A stretch of 64,000 bases of DNA from an uncultured Sulfitobacter sp. (GTDB lineage: Bacteria > Pseudomonadota > Alphaproteobacteria > Rhodobacterales > Rhodobacteraceae). Shown in pieces: positions 9,412-18,435 of this stretch. Numbering within the stretch: the first letter of the stretch is position 1; each line of letters begins with the position of its first letter. The position numbers were made by a program, and so were the translations under genes. The stretch spans positions 620,001 through 684,000 of the forward strand of contig NZ_CANMQS010000002.1 in assembly GCF_947500075.1 (NCBI RefSeq), in the 5' to 3' direction. The notes beneath the pieces are model-generated. The model ran no database searches. It had not been told where the DNA came from and saw only the letters and a program-made list of their open reading frames with translations.

Positions 9412-10455
9412 ATGAGAACATTCGCAGTTGCTGCCCTGTTCGGCGGTGCGGTTCTGGCCGCACCAGTTGCCGCGCAAACCAACCTGACCGCCGAAACTGC
9501 AAGTCCCGGCGGGGCGGTGCATCTGTCCTCCACCCATATGGCTGAGATCGCGGGCACCTCGGGTGTTGCCAACATCCAGCTGACCGATGGGCAGACCCTG
9601 ACGAACACCGTCCAGAACGTGGCCGAAGGCAAGACCGACATCGGCAGCGCGCCGCATATCCTGCCGTTTCTGATGAGCCGCGGCGTCGGCCCTTACGGTG
9701 AACTTGGGAAGGAGAAAGGCGCGGAACTGGCCGCGAACCTGCGGGCAATCACACCTTACACGCTGGGGATATTCTTCCTTTATGCTTATGACGCCAAAGG
9801 CATTGACGGCTGGGATGGGCTGGAGGGCAAGAAGGTCTTCAACGGCCCCCCAAGGGGCGGCGCGCTGACCAACGGGCGCGCGATGATCCAGATCATCACG
9901 GGCCTCAAGGACGGCGAAGGATATGAGGGCATGCAGGCAAACTGGGGGCAGGCGGCCTCTATCATCAGCGGCGGGGAGCCGGACGCGGTGGTGCTGCCGG
10001 AACTCTTCCCCGGCAGCCGTGTGGCGACGGTGGCCTCCTCCGGCAAGATGACCGGCTGGTCGATGCCCAAGGAGATTTACGAAGGCGAAGCCATGCAGAA
10101 ATACATGAAAGCGCCCGGCAGTGCCTCGGTTGAGATCCCACTGGCCGAGGTTGCGGCCGCGATGGGGGAGGATTGGACCTTCGTCTCCGAGGATGAGACG
10201 TTCCGCGCGCTGGCCACGATTGGCGGCGATCTGGTGCACAAGGACATGGACGAGGAACTGGTCTATCAGCTGGTCAAGACCTACGTCGCCAGCATGGACG
10301 CGCTGAAAGCCAAAGCGCCCTTCGGCAATACTGTCAACTTCGACAACCCCGCTCTGGGCATGTGCGGGGCGAACCCGGTGAAGTACCACAAGGGCGCGAC
10401 GCGCGCCTGGGAAGAAGCCGGCTATGACATCCCTGACTGCGCCGAAGACCAGTAA
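9412..10455 (+). CDS. TAXI-family TRAP transporter solute-binding protein
   Basis: A 347-residue periplasmic binding protein. A signal peptide is visible at residues 1-21 (MRTFAVAALFGG...APVAAQ). A TAXI-type fold follows, with TDIGSAPH, GLEGKKVFNGPPRGG and a C-terminal EEAGYDIPDC. I chose the ATG at 9412 because GGGAGGAT lies seven bases upstream. The gene is followed by a perfect hairpin and then by the fused permease gene. TAXI proteins bind small organic acids such as glutamate or dicarboxylates in characterised cases. The ligand here is unknown, but the neighbours suggest an organosulfur or carboxylate compound. Confidence 0.85.
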   Translation: MRTFAVAALFGGAVLAAPVAAQTNLTAETASPGGAVHLSSTHMAEIAGTSGVANIQLTDGQTLTNTVQNVAEGKTDIGSAPHILPFLMSRGVGPYGELGKEKGAELAANLRAITPYTLGIFFLYAYDAKGIDGWDGLEGKKVFNGPPRGGALTNGRAMIQIITGLKDGEGYEGMQANWGQAASIISGGEPDAVVLPELFPGSRVATVASSGKMTGWSMPKEIYEGEAMQKYMKAPGSASVEIPLAEVAAAMGEDWTFVSEDETFRALATIGGDLVHKDMDEELVYQLVKTYVASMDALKAKAPFGNTVNFDNPALGMCGANPVKYHKGATRAWEEAGYDIPDCAEDQ

Positions 10456-10463
10456 CACCCATC

Positions 10464-10500
10464 CAGACCCGGCGCCCCTGATGGGCCAGTGCCGGGTCTG
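10464..10500 (+). terminator. Perfect 10-bp hairpin between TAXI binding protein and permease genes
   Basis: CAGACCCGGC at 10464-10473 and GCCGGGTCTG at 10491-10500 are exact inverted repeats with a 17-base loop that can pair further. No U-tract follows. It is more likely an mRNA-stabilising or attenuating element than a full terminator, and would let the binding protein be made in excess over the permease. Confidence 0.7.
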
Positions 10501-10518
10501 TACCGTCTGAGGGGCACC

Positions 10519-12858
10519 ATGGCGCAGGCCGACAGCCAGAGTGAACGCAGCGCCTCGCCGCACAGGGCGCTCTATACCTGCGCGCTGATCTTTGTGTTCA
10601 TCGGCATCGTGAACAGCACCCCGGCCATTCCGGGCTGGACAGATCTTTGGCGTGGCTTGACCGGAGTGGAGACCCTCAAGGTCCGGGCTTTTGCCACCGA
10701 ATGGTTCTACCCGCTCGTCTTTTTCGTGATGATGGTGATCGTGGCGCTTAGGCACTCCATGTGGTGGGCGTGGCAGGGCACGCGCCGTGCGGGTTTCGGG
10801 CTCTTCATGGATGCGGCGCTTGTGGTGTCGGCGGCGGCCATCTCGCTCACCTATCTGATCGAGATCGACAGCGTCTGCCTGATAGACCTGCTGAACGGCG
10901 ACCGCGCGCGCCTGATTGCAGAAACGCTTGAGGCAGAGATCACCTTTGCCGAGGAAATGGGCCTGCCCGTGCCCGATACGGTCGATGATCCGCGCTGTGT
11001 GACCACCACGGGCATATGGCTGGTGGGGATCATGGGCGCCACGATGCTGGTGTTTCTGGGCTACAACATCAAGGTCTGGGGCCTGCCGCTGGTCCTCGTG
11101 GCGCTGCTGATGGCGCTTTATACCATCGGCACAGTGCTGGTGTGGTACTTCCACGGGCCCGACGACATCAACAAGTATCTGATGACCAAACTGGGCGGGG
11201 AGCCGCGCAGTTTTGTCGATGGCCGTCCGAACGTGCATGACGCGCTGGTCAACAATGCCTCCGGCATGCTGGGGCGGTTCATGAATGTGATCATGAATGT
11301 GGTCTTTCCCTACATCATCCTTGGCGCGATGTTCGGCAAATCTGCGGGTGGCCAAGCCTTGATCAAGCTTGCCTTTCGCTGGACGCGCAAGCTGCGGGGC
11401 GGGCCTGCGCATGCGGCCATCGTGTCCTCGGCGATGTTCGGCACGATCACCGGCGGGCCGGTGACCAACGTGCTGTCCACGGGCGTTCTGACCATTCCGA
11501 TGATGCTCAAACGCGGGTTTTCCAAGACCTTCGCTGGCGGGGTGGAGGCAGCGGCCTCTTCGGGTGGGTCCATCATGCCCCCGGTGATGGGCGTCGCGGC
11601 CTTTATCCTGGCCGCCCTCACGGCGGTGCCCTACGGCGATGTCATTGTCGCGGCAACGCTTCCCGCCATCGCGTATTTCTTCTGCCTGTTCCTGACGGCG
11701 GTTTTCCAGTCGCGCAAACAGGGGCTTGAGGCGCTGGGGGCATTGACCGAAGACATGCACATCACCCGCACGGACCTGCTGCATCTGCTGCAAATCTTCC
11801 TGCCGATCCTGCTGATCCTGATCCTGTTGCTGACGCCCAAGGACGCGGTGGGCTGTGGCCCGCTGGGCTGGCTTCTGGGCGCGCAGACGCTGACGCAGGA
11901 CGGTACCTGCCGCGCGCTGGACCTGCCGTGGATCCTGCAGGTCTACCAGAACGCGGCAGGGGATGCCGGGGCCACGGGCTGGTGGGGGGCGGCGTTTGTG
12001 ATCCTGCTGCTCTTCCTCGACAAAGCGTTTCGCCAGACCCCGCGTCTCGCGCTCGACGCGCTGGCAGAGGCGGGGATCACCGTTTCAACGCTCTACCTGA
12101 TGTTCCTGGCCGTGACGGTCATCGACGTCTGCCTGAACTTCACCGGCCTGTCGAAATTCGTGGCTGTCGATGTGCTCAGCTTCCTGCTCTCGCTTGATCT
12201 GGGCGGTGGCCAATCGGCCTTGTATCAGTTCATCGCGCTGACAATCACCATGTTGCTGGCGGTGCTGCTTGGCATGGGGATGCCTGCGGTGCCTGCCTAT
12301 ATCAACGTGGCGCTGCTGATGGGGCCGCTGCTGATTGGCCTCGGGATTGCGACCTTCACCGCGCATATGTTCATTTTCTATTTCGCCGTTGCTTCTGCCA
12401 TCACGCCGCCTGTCGCACTCGCGGCCTTTGCCGCCGCCACGATCACCAAGGCCGAGCCCATGGCGACGGGGTTCAGCGCTGTGCGCTCCGGTATCGTGAT
12501 GTTCGTGATCCCGTTCATTTTCGCCTTTTATCCAGAGCTTTTGTTGATTGATCAGGCGCTGATTGACCCTGCCAGCCCCAGCAAGGCCCCGCTTGCAGGG
12601 TATGAGGATGGGGTGCAACTGCTCCCGCTGCTCTGGCTCTTGGCCAAGCTGGTGCTGGCGCTCTACCTGCTGGCCAGCGCATTGGCCCGGTACGATGCGG
12701 CTGCCCTTGGCCCCATCGCGGTGATGCTGCGGATCGTGCTGGCGGTGGGGCTGTTGGTGCGTCCGGCAGAGGTCCATCTGACCGCTTTGGTTCTGGCCAT
12801 CGGCCTGCTGGCGTTCCACCACATCCAAGCAGCAAAGCAGGTGCCGTCACAGCCCTAG
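10519..12858 (+). CDS. Fused TRAP transporter permease (small plus large membrane subunits)
   Basis: A 779-residue membrane protein that partners the TAXI binding protein in sodium- or proton-driven uptake. The first half has several hydrophobic helices and a periplasmic insert with cysteines. From about residue 230 the DctM-like domain appears, with NNASGMLGRFMNV, GTITGGPVTNVLSTG and SSGGSIMPPVMG, and later GMGMPAVPAYI. I preferred the ATG at 10519, with AGGGG upstream, to a GTG at 10489 that lies inside the hairpin. The TAG stop shares a CTAG tetranucleotide with the stop of the convergent LacI gene. Confidence 0.85.
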   Translation: MAQADSQSERSASPHRALYTCALIFVFIGIVNSTPAIPGWTDLWRGLTGVETLKVRAFATEWFYPLVFFVMMVIVALRHSMWWAWQGTRRAGFGLFMDAALVVSAAAISLTYLIEIDSVCLIDLLNGDRARLIAETLEAEITFAEEMGLPVPDTVDDPRCVTTTGIWLVGIMGATMLVFLGYNIKVWGLPLVLVALLMALYTIGTVLVWYFHGPDDINKYLMTKLGGEPRSFVDGRPNVHDALVNNASGMLGRFMNVIMNVVFPYIILGAMFGKSAGGQALIKLAFRWTRKLRGGPAHAAIVSSAMFGTITGGPVTNVLSTGVLTIPMMLKRGFSKTFAGGVEAAASSGGSIMPPVMGVAAFILAALTAVPYGDVIVAATLPAIAYFFCLFLTAVFQSRKQGLEALGALTEDMHITRTDLLHLLQIFLPILLILILLLTPKDAVGCGPLGWLLGAQTLTQDGTCRALDLPWILQVYQNAAGDAGATGWWGAAFVILLLFLDKAFRQTPRLALDALAEAGITVSTLYLMFLAVTVIDVCLNFTGLSKFVAVDVLSFLLSLDLGGGQSALYQFIALTITMLLAVLLGMGMPAVPAYINVALLMGPLLIGLGIATFTAHMFIFYFAVASAITPPVALAAFAAATITKAEPMATGFSAVRSGIVMFVIPFIFAFYPELLLIDQALIDPASPSKAPLAGYEDGVQLLPLLWLLAKLVLALYLLASALARYDAAALGPIAVMLRIVLAVGLLVRPAEVHLTALVLAIGLLAFHHIQAAKQVPSQP

Positions 12859-13877
12859 ACAGGCTGACACGATCGCCGCACCACCAGTTCCGGCGCACAG
12901 GATATGCCGACAACCTCCTGTTCGGGTGATTTGATCGCCCCGGCAAGGGTCAATCCCGCCTCCCGTCCGATCCGACGTGCGGGCAGGCGCACGGTGGTCA
13001 GGGCAGGCTCAATCTCCGAACTGCCTTTGAAATCGCCGATGCCCGTGACGGAGATATCCTCTGGCACCTGCAACCCCATGGCGGCGGCGGCATAGAGCGC
13101 GCCGGTTGCCAGAATGTCATTGCCGCAGATCAGCGCCGTCGGACGCGGGGTCAGGGCAAACAGCGCCATCGCATCCCGTTTGGAGGCAGAGATGCTGTAA
13201 ACCGTTGTGCGCATCCACGCTGCGGGCACCTCCACACCGGCCTTGCCCAGCGTCGCAAGGATTGCATCACTGCGGGCCTTCGCACGGTCATTGCCTTCGC
13301 TGGGGGCAAACAGACAGGCCACCTCCCGGTGCCCCTGCGCCAGCACATGAGCGGCAATCATCTCTCCGGCCAGCGCATTGTCCGCACCCACGGAGGGGTA
13401 TCGCGCATCGGCCGCATAGTTCCACATCATCACAGTGGGGATGTTCTGGCTGTCGATCAGCTGAAACACCGCTTCGTCATGGTCGAGACCCGTGAGCGCA
13501 ATGCCATCCACCCGATGTTCAAGGAACTTCCGCAGGATCGCGTATTCGCGTTGCAGGTCGTACCCATGGGAGGCCAGCAGGATCGTGAACCCTTCCTCCG
13601 CCACCGCGTCAGAGAACGCCTGCACCGCTTCGGCAAAGATCGTGTGATCAATTGTCGGCACCAAAATCCCCACGGTGCCGGAGCGGATCCCATGGATTGT
13701 CTGGGCCGCACGGTTGCGGATATAGCCCTGCGCGCGCACCGCACGTTCGATTCTGCGCTTGGTCGCGTGTTTGAGCAAATCGGGATGGTTGAAGTATCGC
13801 GACACCGTCGAAGGGGACACCTTTGCCGCCTTCGCGACAGAGATGATATCCGCTTTTTTATGATCTTTATCAGCCAT
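12855..13877 (-). CDS. LacI-family transcriptional regulator divergent from the TctABC-sau operon
   Basis: A 340-residue regulator with an N-terminal LacI helix-turn-helix (residues about 10-60: ISVAKAAKVSPSTVSRYFNHPD, hinge at RNRAAQTIHG) and a periplasmic-binding-protein-like effector domain ending in LVVRRSC. It is transcribed away from the tripartite transporter, with 94 bases between the two starts, so it is the natural candidate for local control of transporter and sau genes. The sauSTU locus of Cupriavidus uses a different regulator, so this would be an independent wiring. The effector is unknown. Confidence 0.8.
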   Translation of the reverse strand: MADKDHKKADIISVAKAAKVSPSTVSRYFNHPDLLKHATKRRIERAVRAQGYIRNRAAQTIHGIRSGTVGILVPTIDHTIFAEAVQAFSDAVAEEGFTILLASHGYDLQREYAILRKFLEHRVDGIALTGLDHDEAVFQLIDSQNIPTVMMWNYAADARYPSVGADNALAGEMIAAHVLAQGHREVACLFAPSEGNDRAKARSDAILATLGKAGVEVPAAWMRTTVYSISASKRDAMALFALTPRPTALICGNDILATGALYAAAAMGLQVPEDISVTGIGDFKGSSEIEPALTTVRLPARRIGREAGLTLAGAIKSPEQEVVGISCAPELVVRRSCQPV

Positions 13878-13901
13878 CTATCCACCGTATTTGGGCAATT
13901 T

Positions 13902-13929
13902 ATGAAAACATTTGCAAAACTATTTTCAT
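13902..13929. promoter_or_regulatory. Candidate LacI operator in the divergent region
   Basis: ATGAAAA at 13902-13908 and TTTTCAT at 13923-13929 are inverted repeats that flank a central TTTGCAAA palindrome. The element lies between the LacI start and the TctA start, as an autoregulated divergent operator would. The half-sites are not spaced perfectly symmetrically, so the assignment is tentative. Confidence 0.4.
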
Positions 13930-13971
13930 CGCTTAGCGTTTAAGGTCAAGCAGCGTTGTTGGGAGGCAGCG

Positions 13972-15483
13972 ATGGAATTCTTGCTCTACATGGGAGACGT
14001 CTTCACACCGATTAACTTCGGTTTGCTGCTGCTCGGCACCATTGGCGGTCTGATCCTTGGGGCGACGCCGGGTTTGTCGCCCACGATGGCGGTGGCATTG
14101 CTGATCCCCTTCACGTTCCAGCTCGAAGCGGCACAGGGTCTGATCCTGCTGGGGGCGGCCTATACCTCCACGGTGGCAGGTGGCGCGGTGTCGGCGATCC
14201 TGCTGAAAATACCGGGTGCGCCCGCCAATATCGCCACCACGCTGGACGGCCACACCATGGCGCAGAAGGGCGAGGGGGCGAAGGCGCTGCAAATCTCCTT
14301 CCTGGCGTCCGCTGTGGGTGGTGTGTTTGGCGTGCTGCTGTTGATCTTCCTCACACCTGTGCTGGCCCAATGGGCGCTGGCCTTTGGTCCGAGCCACCTG
14401 TTCTGGCTCGCCATCCTTGGGGTCACGGTCATTGGTTCGCTGGACAGTGCATCGGTGGTCAAAGGCCTGCTGTCAGGCTGCATCGGGTTGTGGCTGGCGA
14501 CCATCGGCTTTGACGACATCATGGGCGCGCAGCGTTTCATCTTTCACCCGGCTCTGGGCGGCGGCATCAACATCATTGCAGCCCTCATCGGTCTCTTCGC
14601 CATCCCGCAGGTCATCACCATGTTCGCCAAAGGACGGCGCGGAGACGGGGCAGAGGTCATCGCGGTGCAAAAACACCCCATCAGCGGCGCGATCAGGGAG
14701 CTTCTGCGCAACAAACGCGCCCTCGGCATTGGCACGGCAACAGGCTCCATCATCGGATTGATCCCCGGTGTGGGGGGGCAGATCGCAGGGCTGGTCGCCT
14801 ATGATCAATCCAAGAAATTCAGCCCCGACCGTGAGAAGTTCGGCACCGGCCACCCCGAAGGTGTGATCGCGGCAGAAAGCGCCAACAATGCCATGGTCGG
14901 GCCTTCGCTGGTGCCGCTGCTCACCTTGTCGATCCCCGGCTCCCCCACCGCCGCTGTCCTGCTGGGTGGCCTGCTGATTCACGGGATTTTTCCGGGCACG
15001 GACCTCTTTGACAATCACCCGGACGTGGCCTGGACCTTCATCAACTCCATGCTGATCGGGCAGGTGCTGATGTGCATTTTTGGCCTCTATGTGGCGGGGC
15101 TGGCGGCGCGCGTGGCACAGGTGCCGCAGGCGGTGATGGCCGCCATCGTGCTGGGGCTGGCAGTCTTTGGCAGCTATTCGGTGCAGTCTTCCATGGGCGA
15201 CGTCTATGTCATGGCGGCCCTTGGCGTGATGATGTACTTCCTCGAACGTTTCGGCTTTTCCGCCGCCCCACTGGTGCTGGGCCTGATCCTTGGCCCGATT
15301 GCCGAAGCCAACTTCATTCAGGGCTCGATGATCGCCACTGCGACCGACGGCATGGCCCCATATTTCTTCGGCGGCCCCCTGAATATCCTGCTGATTGCGG
15401 TTGTGATCGCCTCCATCCTCTATTCCGCATGGATGGAACTGCGGTCCCGCCGGTACACCTCCAAAGAGGAGATCATCGCATGA
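13972..15483 (+). CDS. Tripartite tricarboxylate transporter large permease (TctA family)
   Basis: A 503-residue permease with about twelve hydrophobic segments. The TctA signatures are clear: GLILGATPGLSPTMAVALLIP near the N-terminus, GTATGSIIGLIPGVGGQIAG in the middle and ESANNAMVGPSLVPLLTLSIPGS after it. The ATG at 13972 has GGGAGG upstream and is preferred to an earlier in-frame codon at 13912. The gene overlaps tctB by four bases. TTT systems import carboxylates and sulfonates; the adjacent sulfoacetate genes suggest sulfoacetate as the substrate here. Confidence 0.9.
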   Translation: MEFLLYMGDVFTPINFGLLLLGTIGGLILGATPGLSPTMAVALLIPFTFQLEAAQGLILLGAAYTSTVAGGAVSAILLKIPGAPANIATTLDGHTMAQKGEGAKALQISFLASAVGGVFGVLLLIFLTPVLAQWALAFGPSHLFWLAILGVTVIGSLDSASVVKGLLSGCIGLWLATIGFDDIMGAQRFIFHPALGGGINIIAALIGLFAIPQVITMFAKGRRGDGAEVIAVQKHPISGAIRELLRNKRALGIGTATGSIIGLIPGVGGQIAGLVAYDQSKKFSPDREKFGTGHPEGVIAAESANNAMVGPSLVPLLTLSIPGSPTAAVLLGGLLIHGIFPGTDLFDNHPDVAWTFINSMLIGQVLMCIFGLYVAGLAARVAQVPQAVMAAIVLGLAVFGSYSVQSSMGDVYVMAALGVMMYFLERFGFSAAPLVLGLILGPIAEANFIQGSMIATATDGMAPYFFGGPLNILLIAVVIASILYSAWMELRSRRYTSKEEIIA

Positions 15484-15950
15484 GCGCGCCGTCACTGCCC
15501 CGTCTGCAACATATCATCGGCTCCGGCGTGGTTGCCGCCGTAGGCATCTGGGTGGCCTACGTCAGCTATACCCAGCAACCGGCCGAAGCCTTCCTGTTCC
15601 CGCGGCTGATTGCATCTGTCTTTGTGGTGCTGGCGCTTTGGACCTTTGCCAAAGCCTGTCTGGGCTGGACAAAAGTCGGCACCGGCATCACCGCGCGGCA
15701 ATTCACCAACCTCGCACCGGGGCTGGGCGTGGCACTGGTCTATATCTTCTGGGCGGCGAAGGGGCTGGGGTTCTACACGGCCACTTCCATCGCCTTTTTC
15801 ATTCTGCTGAGCCTGTATGATCCGGCCCCCCACGGGGCGCTGAAATCTTGGGTCAAGCGCGTCATCATCACGGCCTGTTTCATGGCCGTCATGTACGGCC
15901 TCTTCGCACTCTTGCTGAAAGTGTACACACCGCGAGAGGTCTTTTTCTGA
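15480..15950 (+). CDS. Tripartite tricarboxylate transporter small permease (TctB family)
   Basis: A 156-residue protein with four hydrophobic helices, the size and shape of TctB. It starts at the ATGA overlap with the TctA stop, so translation is coupled. A frame open back to 15072 is only the continuation of an alternative frame through tctA. It forms the small membrane subunit of the same importer and shows no conserved catalytic residues. Confidence 0.85.
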   Translation: MSAPSLPRLQHIIGSGVVAAVGIWVAYVSYTQQPAEAFLFPRLIASVFVVLALWTFAKACLGWTKVGTGITARQFTNLAPGLGVALVYIFWAAKGLGFYTATSIAFFILLSLYDPAPHGALKSWVKRVIITACFMAVMYGLFALLLKVYTPREVFF

Positions 15951-15994
15951 ACCGTCATAGCGGCAGAAACTTAAACCCTAGGGAGGAATACAAC

Positions 15995-16963
15995 ATGAAA
16001 AAACTACTAGCAGGGGCCGCGATGGCCTTGATGGGTCTGACAACATCTGCGGTCGCAGACGGTCACGCCAATTACCCCGATCGCCCGATCATGATGATGG
16101 TCAGCTATGGCGCGGGCGGGGCCACGGACTTTCAGGCACGGATCGTGACCATGACATCCGGCAATGAAGACGCGCTTGGCATGCCCATCGCGATCCTGAA
16201 TAAACCCGGTGCCGGGGGCCGTGTGGGCTGGAACTGGCTGGCCAGTCAGGCCGAGGCCGATGGCTATACGCTGGGCGCCTACAACATCCCGCATTTCATT
16301 GCGCAGTCGATCAAGGGCGGCGTGGAATATTCGCGCGACAGCTTTGAGCCAATCGCCAACTGGGGGGCTGACCCTGCGGTTCTGGTTGTTGGTAAAGACA
16401 GTGAATTCAACACACTGCAAGACGTCGTCGACTTCGCCAAAGCCAATCCCGGCAAGCTGACCACCTCTGGTGCGGGCCTGTTTGTGGGCCACCACATTGC
16501 AGCGTTGCAGATGGAAAAGGCAGGCGACATGAAGATGGCCTATATCCCCACCAAAGGCGGCGGTGCAGCGGCCATGAAAGCGGTGATCGCCGGTGACGTG
16601 ATGGCAGGCATCAACAACCTGTCTGACGCCTTCCGTGCGGCCGAGGCGGGCAACGTCAAGATCCTCGCCGTGGCGGATCTGGAGCGGAACGCATTCCTGC
16701 CGGACGTGCCCACAATGATGGAAAGCGGGCTGGACGTGGACAATTCATCGGTCAACTTCCGTGGCATCATGGTGCCCAAAGGCACACCACAGGGGATCAT
16801 CGACAAACTGGCAGCGACTGTTCCGGCAATGTTCGAGAACAAGCGTGTGGCAGGCAAGATGAAGGCAGGCGGATCGCCCATGCACATCATGACCCGTGAC
16901 GAGGTCCTTGAGATGTGGGCAGCCCGCGAAGAAACACTGAAAGAACTGCTTGCAGGTCTCTGA
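15995..16963 (+). CDS. Tripartite tricarboxylate transporter substrate-binding protein (TctC/Bug family)
   Basis: A 322-residue periplasmic protein with a signal peptide (MKKLLAGAAMALMGL...AVADG). The Bug-family hallmarks are NYPDRPIMMMVSYGAGGATDFQARIV with a ligand loop, NKPGAGGRVGWNW, and a C-terminal GTPQGIIDKLAA. GGGAGG precedes the ATG. A perfect hairpin follows the stop codon, before sauS. It is the specificity-determining subunit of the importer. Sulfoacetate is the inferred ligand from the SauS and SauT genes immediately downstream. Confidence 0.88.
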   Translation: MKKLLAGAAMALMGLTTSAVADGHANYPDRPIMMMVSYGAGGATDFQARIVTMTSGNEDALGMPIAILNKPGAGGRVGWNWLASQAEADGYTLGAYNIPHFIAQSIKGGVEYSRDSFEPIANWGADPAVLVVGKDSEFNTLQDVVDFAKANPGKLTTSGAGLFVGHHIAALQMEKAGDMKMAYIPTKGGGAAAMKAVIAGDVMAGINNLSDAFRAAEAGNVKILAVADLERNAFLPDVPTMMESGLDVDNSSVNFRGIMVPKGTPQGIIDKLAATVPAMFENKRVAGKMKAGGSPMHIMTRDEVLEMWAAREETLKELLAGL

Positions 16964-16985
16964 TCTGAAACAACATATATGAACG

Positions 16986-17012
16986 GGCAGGGCGCCCGGA
17001 TCGCGCCCTGCC
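16986..17012 (+). terminator. Perfect 10-bp hairpin between TctC and SauS genes
   Basis: GGCAGGGCGC (16986-16995) and GCGCCCTGCC (17003-17012) are exact inverted repeats with a seven-base loop. No U-run follows. It sits 20 bases before the sauS start and probably protects the upstream message or attenuates read-through, so that the binding protein is produced in excess over the enzymes. Confidence 0.7.
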
Positions 17013-17031
17013 ATATCCAAAGGACATACCC

Positions 17032-18435
17032 ATGAACGCTCAGGATGATATCGCCCAAGTTGACGCCATCGTCGCCCGTGCCCGTGCTGCACAGGCGCGT
17101 TTTGAGGCGGGCGGAAGCCAGGCGCTTTATGACCGCGCAGCACAGGCCGCGGGCTGGGCCATCATGGAACCCGGCAGGAACCGGCATCTGGCTGAACTGG
17201 CGGTCGAAACAACGGGGCTGGGCAATGTGCCCGACAAGATCACCAAGAACCACCGCAAGACGCTGGGCCTGATGCGCGACATCGCCACCGCCAAAACCCA
17301 TGGCGTGATCCGCGACGATGCCGCCACCGGCATCACCGAAATTGCCCGTCCCATCGGGGTGATCGGGGCGGTTGTCCCCTCCACCAACCCCGGTGCGACG
17401 CCCGCCAATAACATCATCAACGCGCTGAAATGCGGGAATGCCATCGTTGTGTCGCCATCCCCCAAAGGTGTGCCCACCTGCGAGGCGTTGCTGGGCTATA
17501 TCCACGCCGAGTTCGACAAATCCGGCATCGACCGTGATCTGGTGCAGATGGTCCCCGGACGCGGCTCCAAGGACAAGACGCAGCGTTTGCTGGAAATTTC
17601 CGACTTGATCGTCGTGACAGGCAGCCAGAACAACGTCAAACGGGCCTATACCTCCGGCACGCCCGCGTTGGCGGTAGGGGCAGGGAACGTCACGGTGATC
17701 GTGGATGAAACCGCCGATCTGGCGGCAGCGGCCGAGAAGATCTGCGCCTCCAAGACCTTCGACAATGCAACCTCCTGCTCATCCGAGAATGCAATCGTCG
17801 TGCTGGATGCGATCTATGACGCCTTTTCGCAGGAAATGGCCCGCACCGGGGGCGCATTGATCACCGATGAGAGCAAAGTCACCGACAAGCTCTGGGTCAA
17901 GGGCCACCTGAACCCGGCTGCCATCGCGCAGGACGCCGACAAGATGATCGCCGCCCTCGGCCTGACGGACGACGTGCCCCCGGACACGCAATACATCGCG
18001 GTGGAGACCACGGGCATCGGCCCCGAATATCCGCTCTCGGGCGAGAAACTCAGCCGCGTTCTGACCGTTTACCGGGCAACGGACTTCGAAGACGCGGTCC
18101 GCATCTCCCGTGAGGTGCAACTGCACCAGGGGGCAGGGCACTCCGTTGGCATCCACACCACCGCCGAGGACCGCCCGCTGACGCTGGCCAATGCCATTCC
18201 CACCAGCCGGGTGATCGTCAATCAGGCGCATACTTTCGCCACGGGCGGTGCCTTTACCAACGGCATGCCGTTTTCGCTGTCCATGGGCTGCGGGTCCTGG
18301 GGCGGGAATTCCATCGACACGAACCTGCATTGGAAGCATTTCATGCAAACTACGAAGATCGTGCGCGAAATTCCCGGCGTGGAACCTTCGCCTGATGACA
18401 TTTTTGCGGGCTATTGGGCTGACGTGGGAAAATGA
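17032..18435 (+). CDS. sauS: CoA-acylating aldehyde dehydrogenase, probable sulfoacetaldehyde dehydrogenase SauS
   Basis: A 467-residue ALDH of the acylating (EutE/AdhE-like) branch. The catalytic Cys249 sits in KTFDNATSCSSEN, the acylating-type context, and IGAVVPSTNPGATP forms part of the cofactor-binding region. SauS reduces sulfoacetyl-CoA to sulfoacetaldehyde. The assignment rests on the next gene, an acyl-CoA ligase overlapping by four bases, and on the transporter upstream. It is not an eut operon, because no microcompartment genes are present. A different short acyl-CoA substrate remains possible. Confidence 0.7.
   Translation: MNAQDDIAQVDAIVARARAAQARFEAGGSQALYDRAAQAAGWAIMEPGRNRHLAELAVETTGLGNVPDKITKNHRKTLGLMRDIATAKTHGVIRDDAATGITEIARPIGVIGAVVPSTNPGATPANNIINALKCGNAIVVSPSPKGVPTCEALLGYIHAEFDKSGIDRDLVQMVPGRGSKDKTQRLLEISDLIVVTGSQNNVKRAYTSGTPALAVGAGNVTVIVDETADLAAAAEKICASKTFDNATSCSSENAIVVLDAIYDAFSQEMARTGGALITDESKVTDKLWVKGHLNPAAIAQDADKMIAALGLTDDVPPDTQYIAVETTGIGPEYPLSGEKLSRVLTVYRATDFEDAVRISREVQLHQGAGHSVGIHTTAEDRPLTLANAIPTSRVIVNQAHTFATGGAFTNGMPFSLSMGCGSWGGNSIDTNLHWKHFMQTTKIVREIPGVEPSPDDIFAGYWADVGK

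Noticed and set aside
9340-11793. Long open frame on the minus strand (about 817 codons) across the TRAP transporter genes
   Set aside because: It is antisense to a signal-peptide protein and a membrane permease with clear family motifs. Its predicted protein is rich in His, Arg, Gln and Gly with no motif, the usual shadow in GC-rich coding DNA.
17032-18435. Ethanolamine-pathway acetaldehyde dehydrogenase (EutE)
   Set aside because: The acylating ALDH type is shared, but there are no eut or microcompartment genes; an acyl-CoA ligase and a carboxylate/sulfonate importer are the partners.
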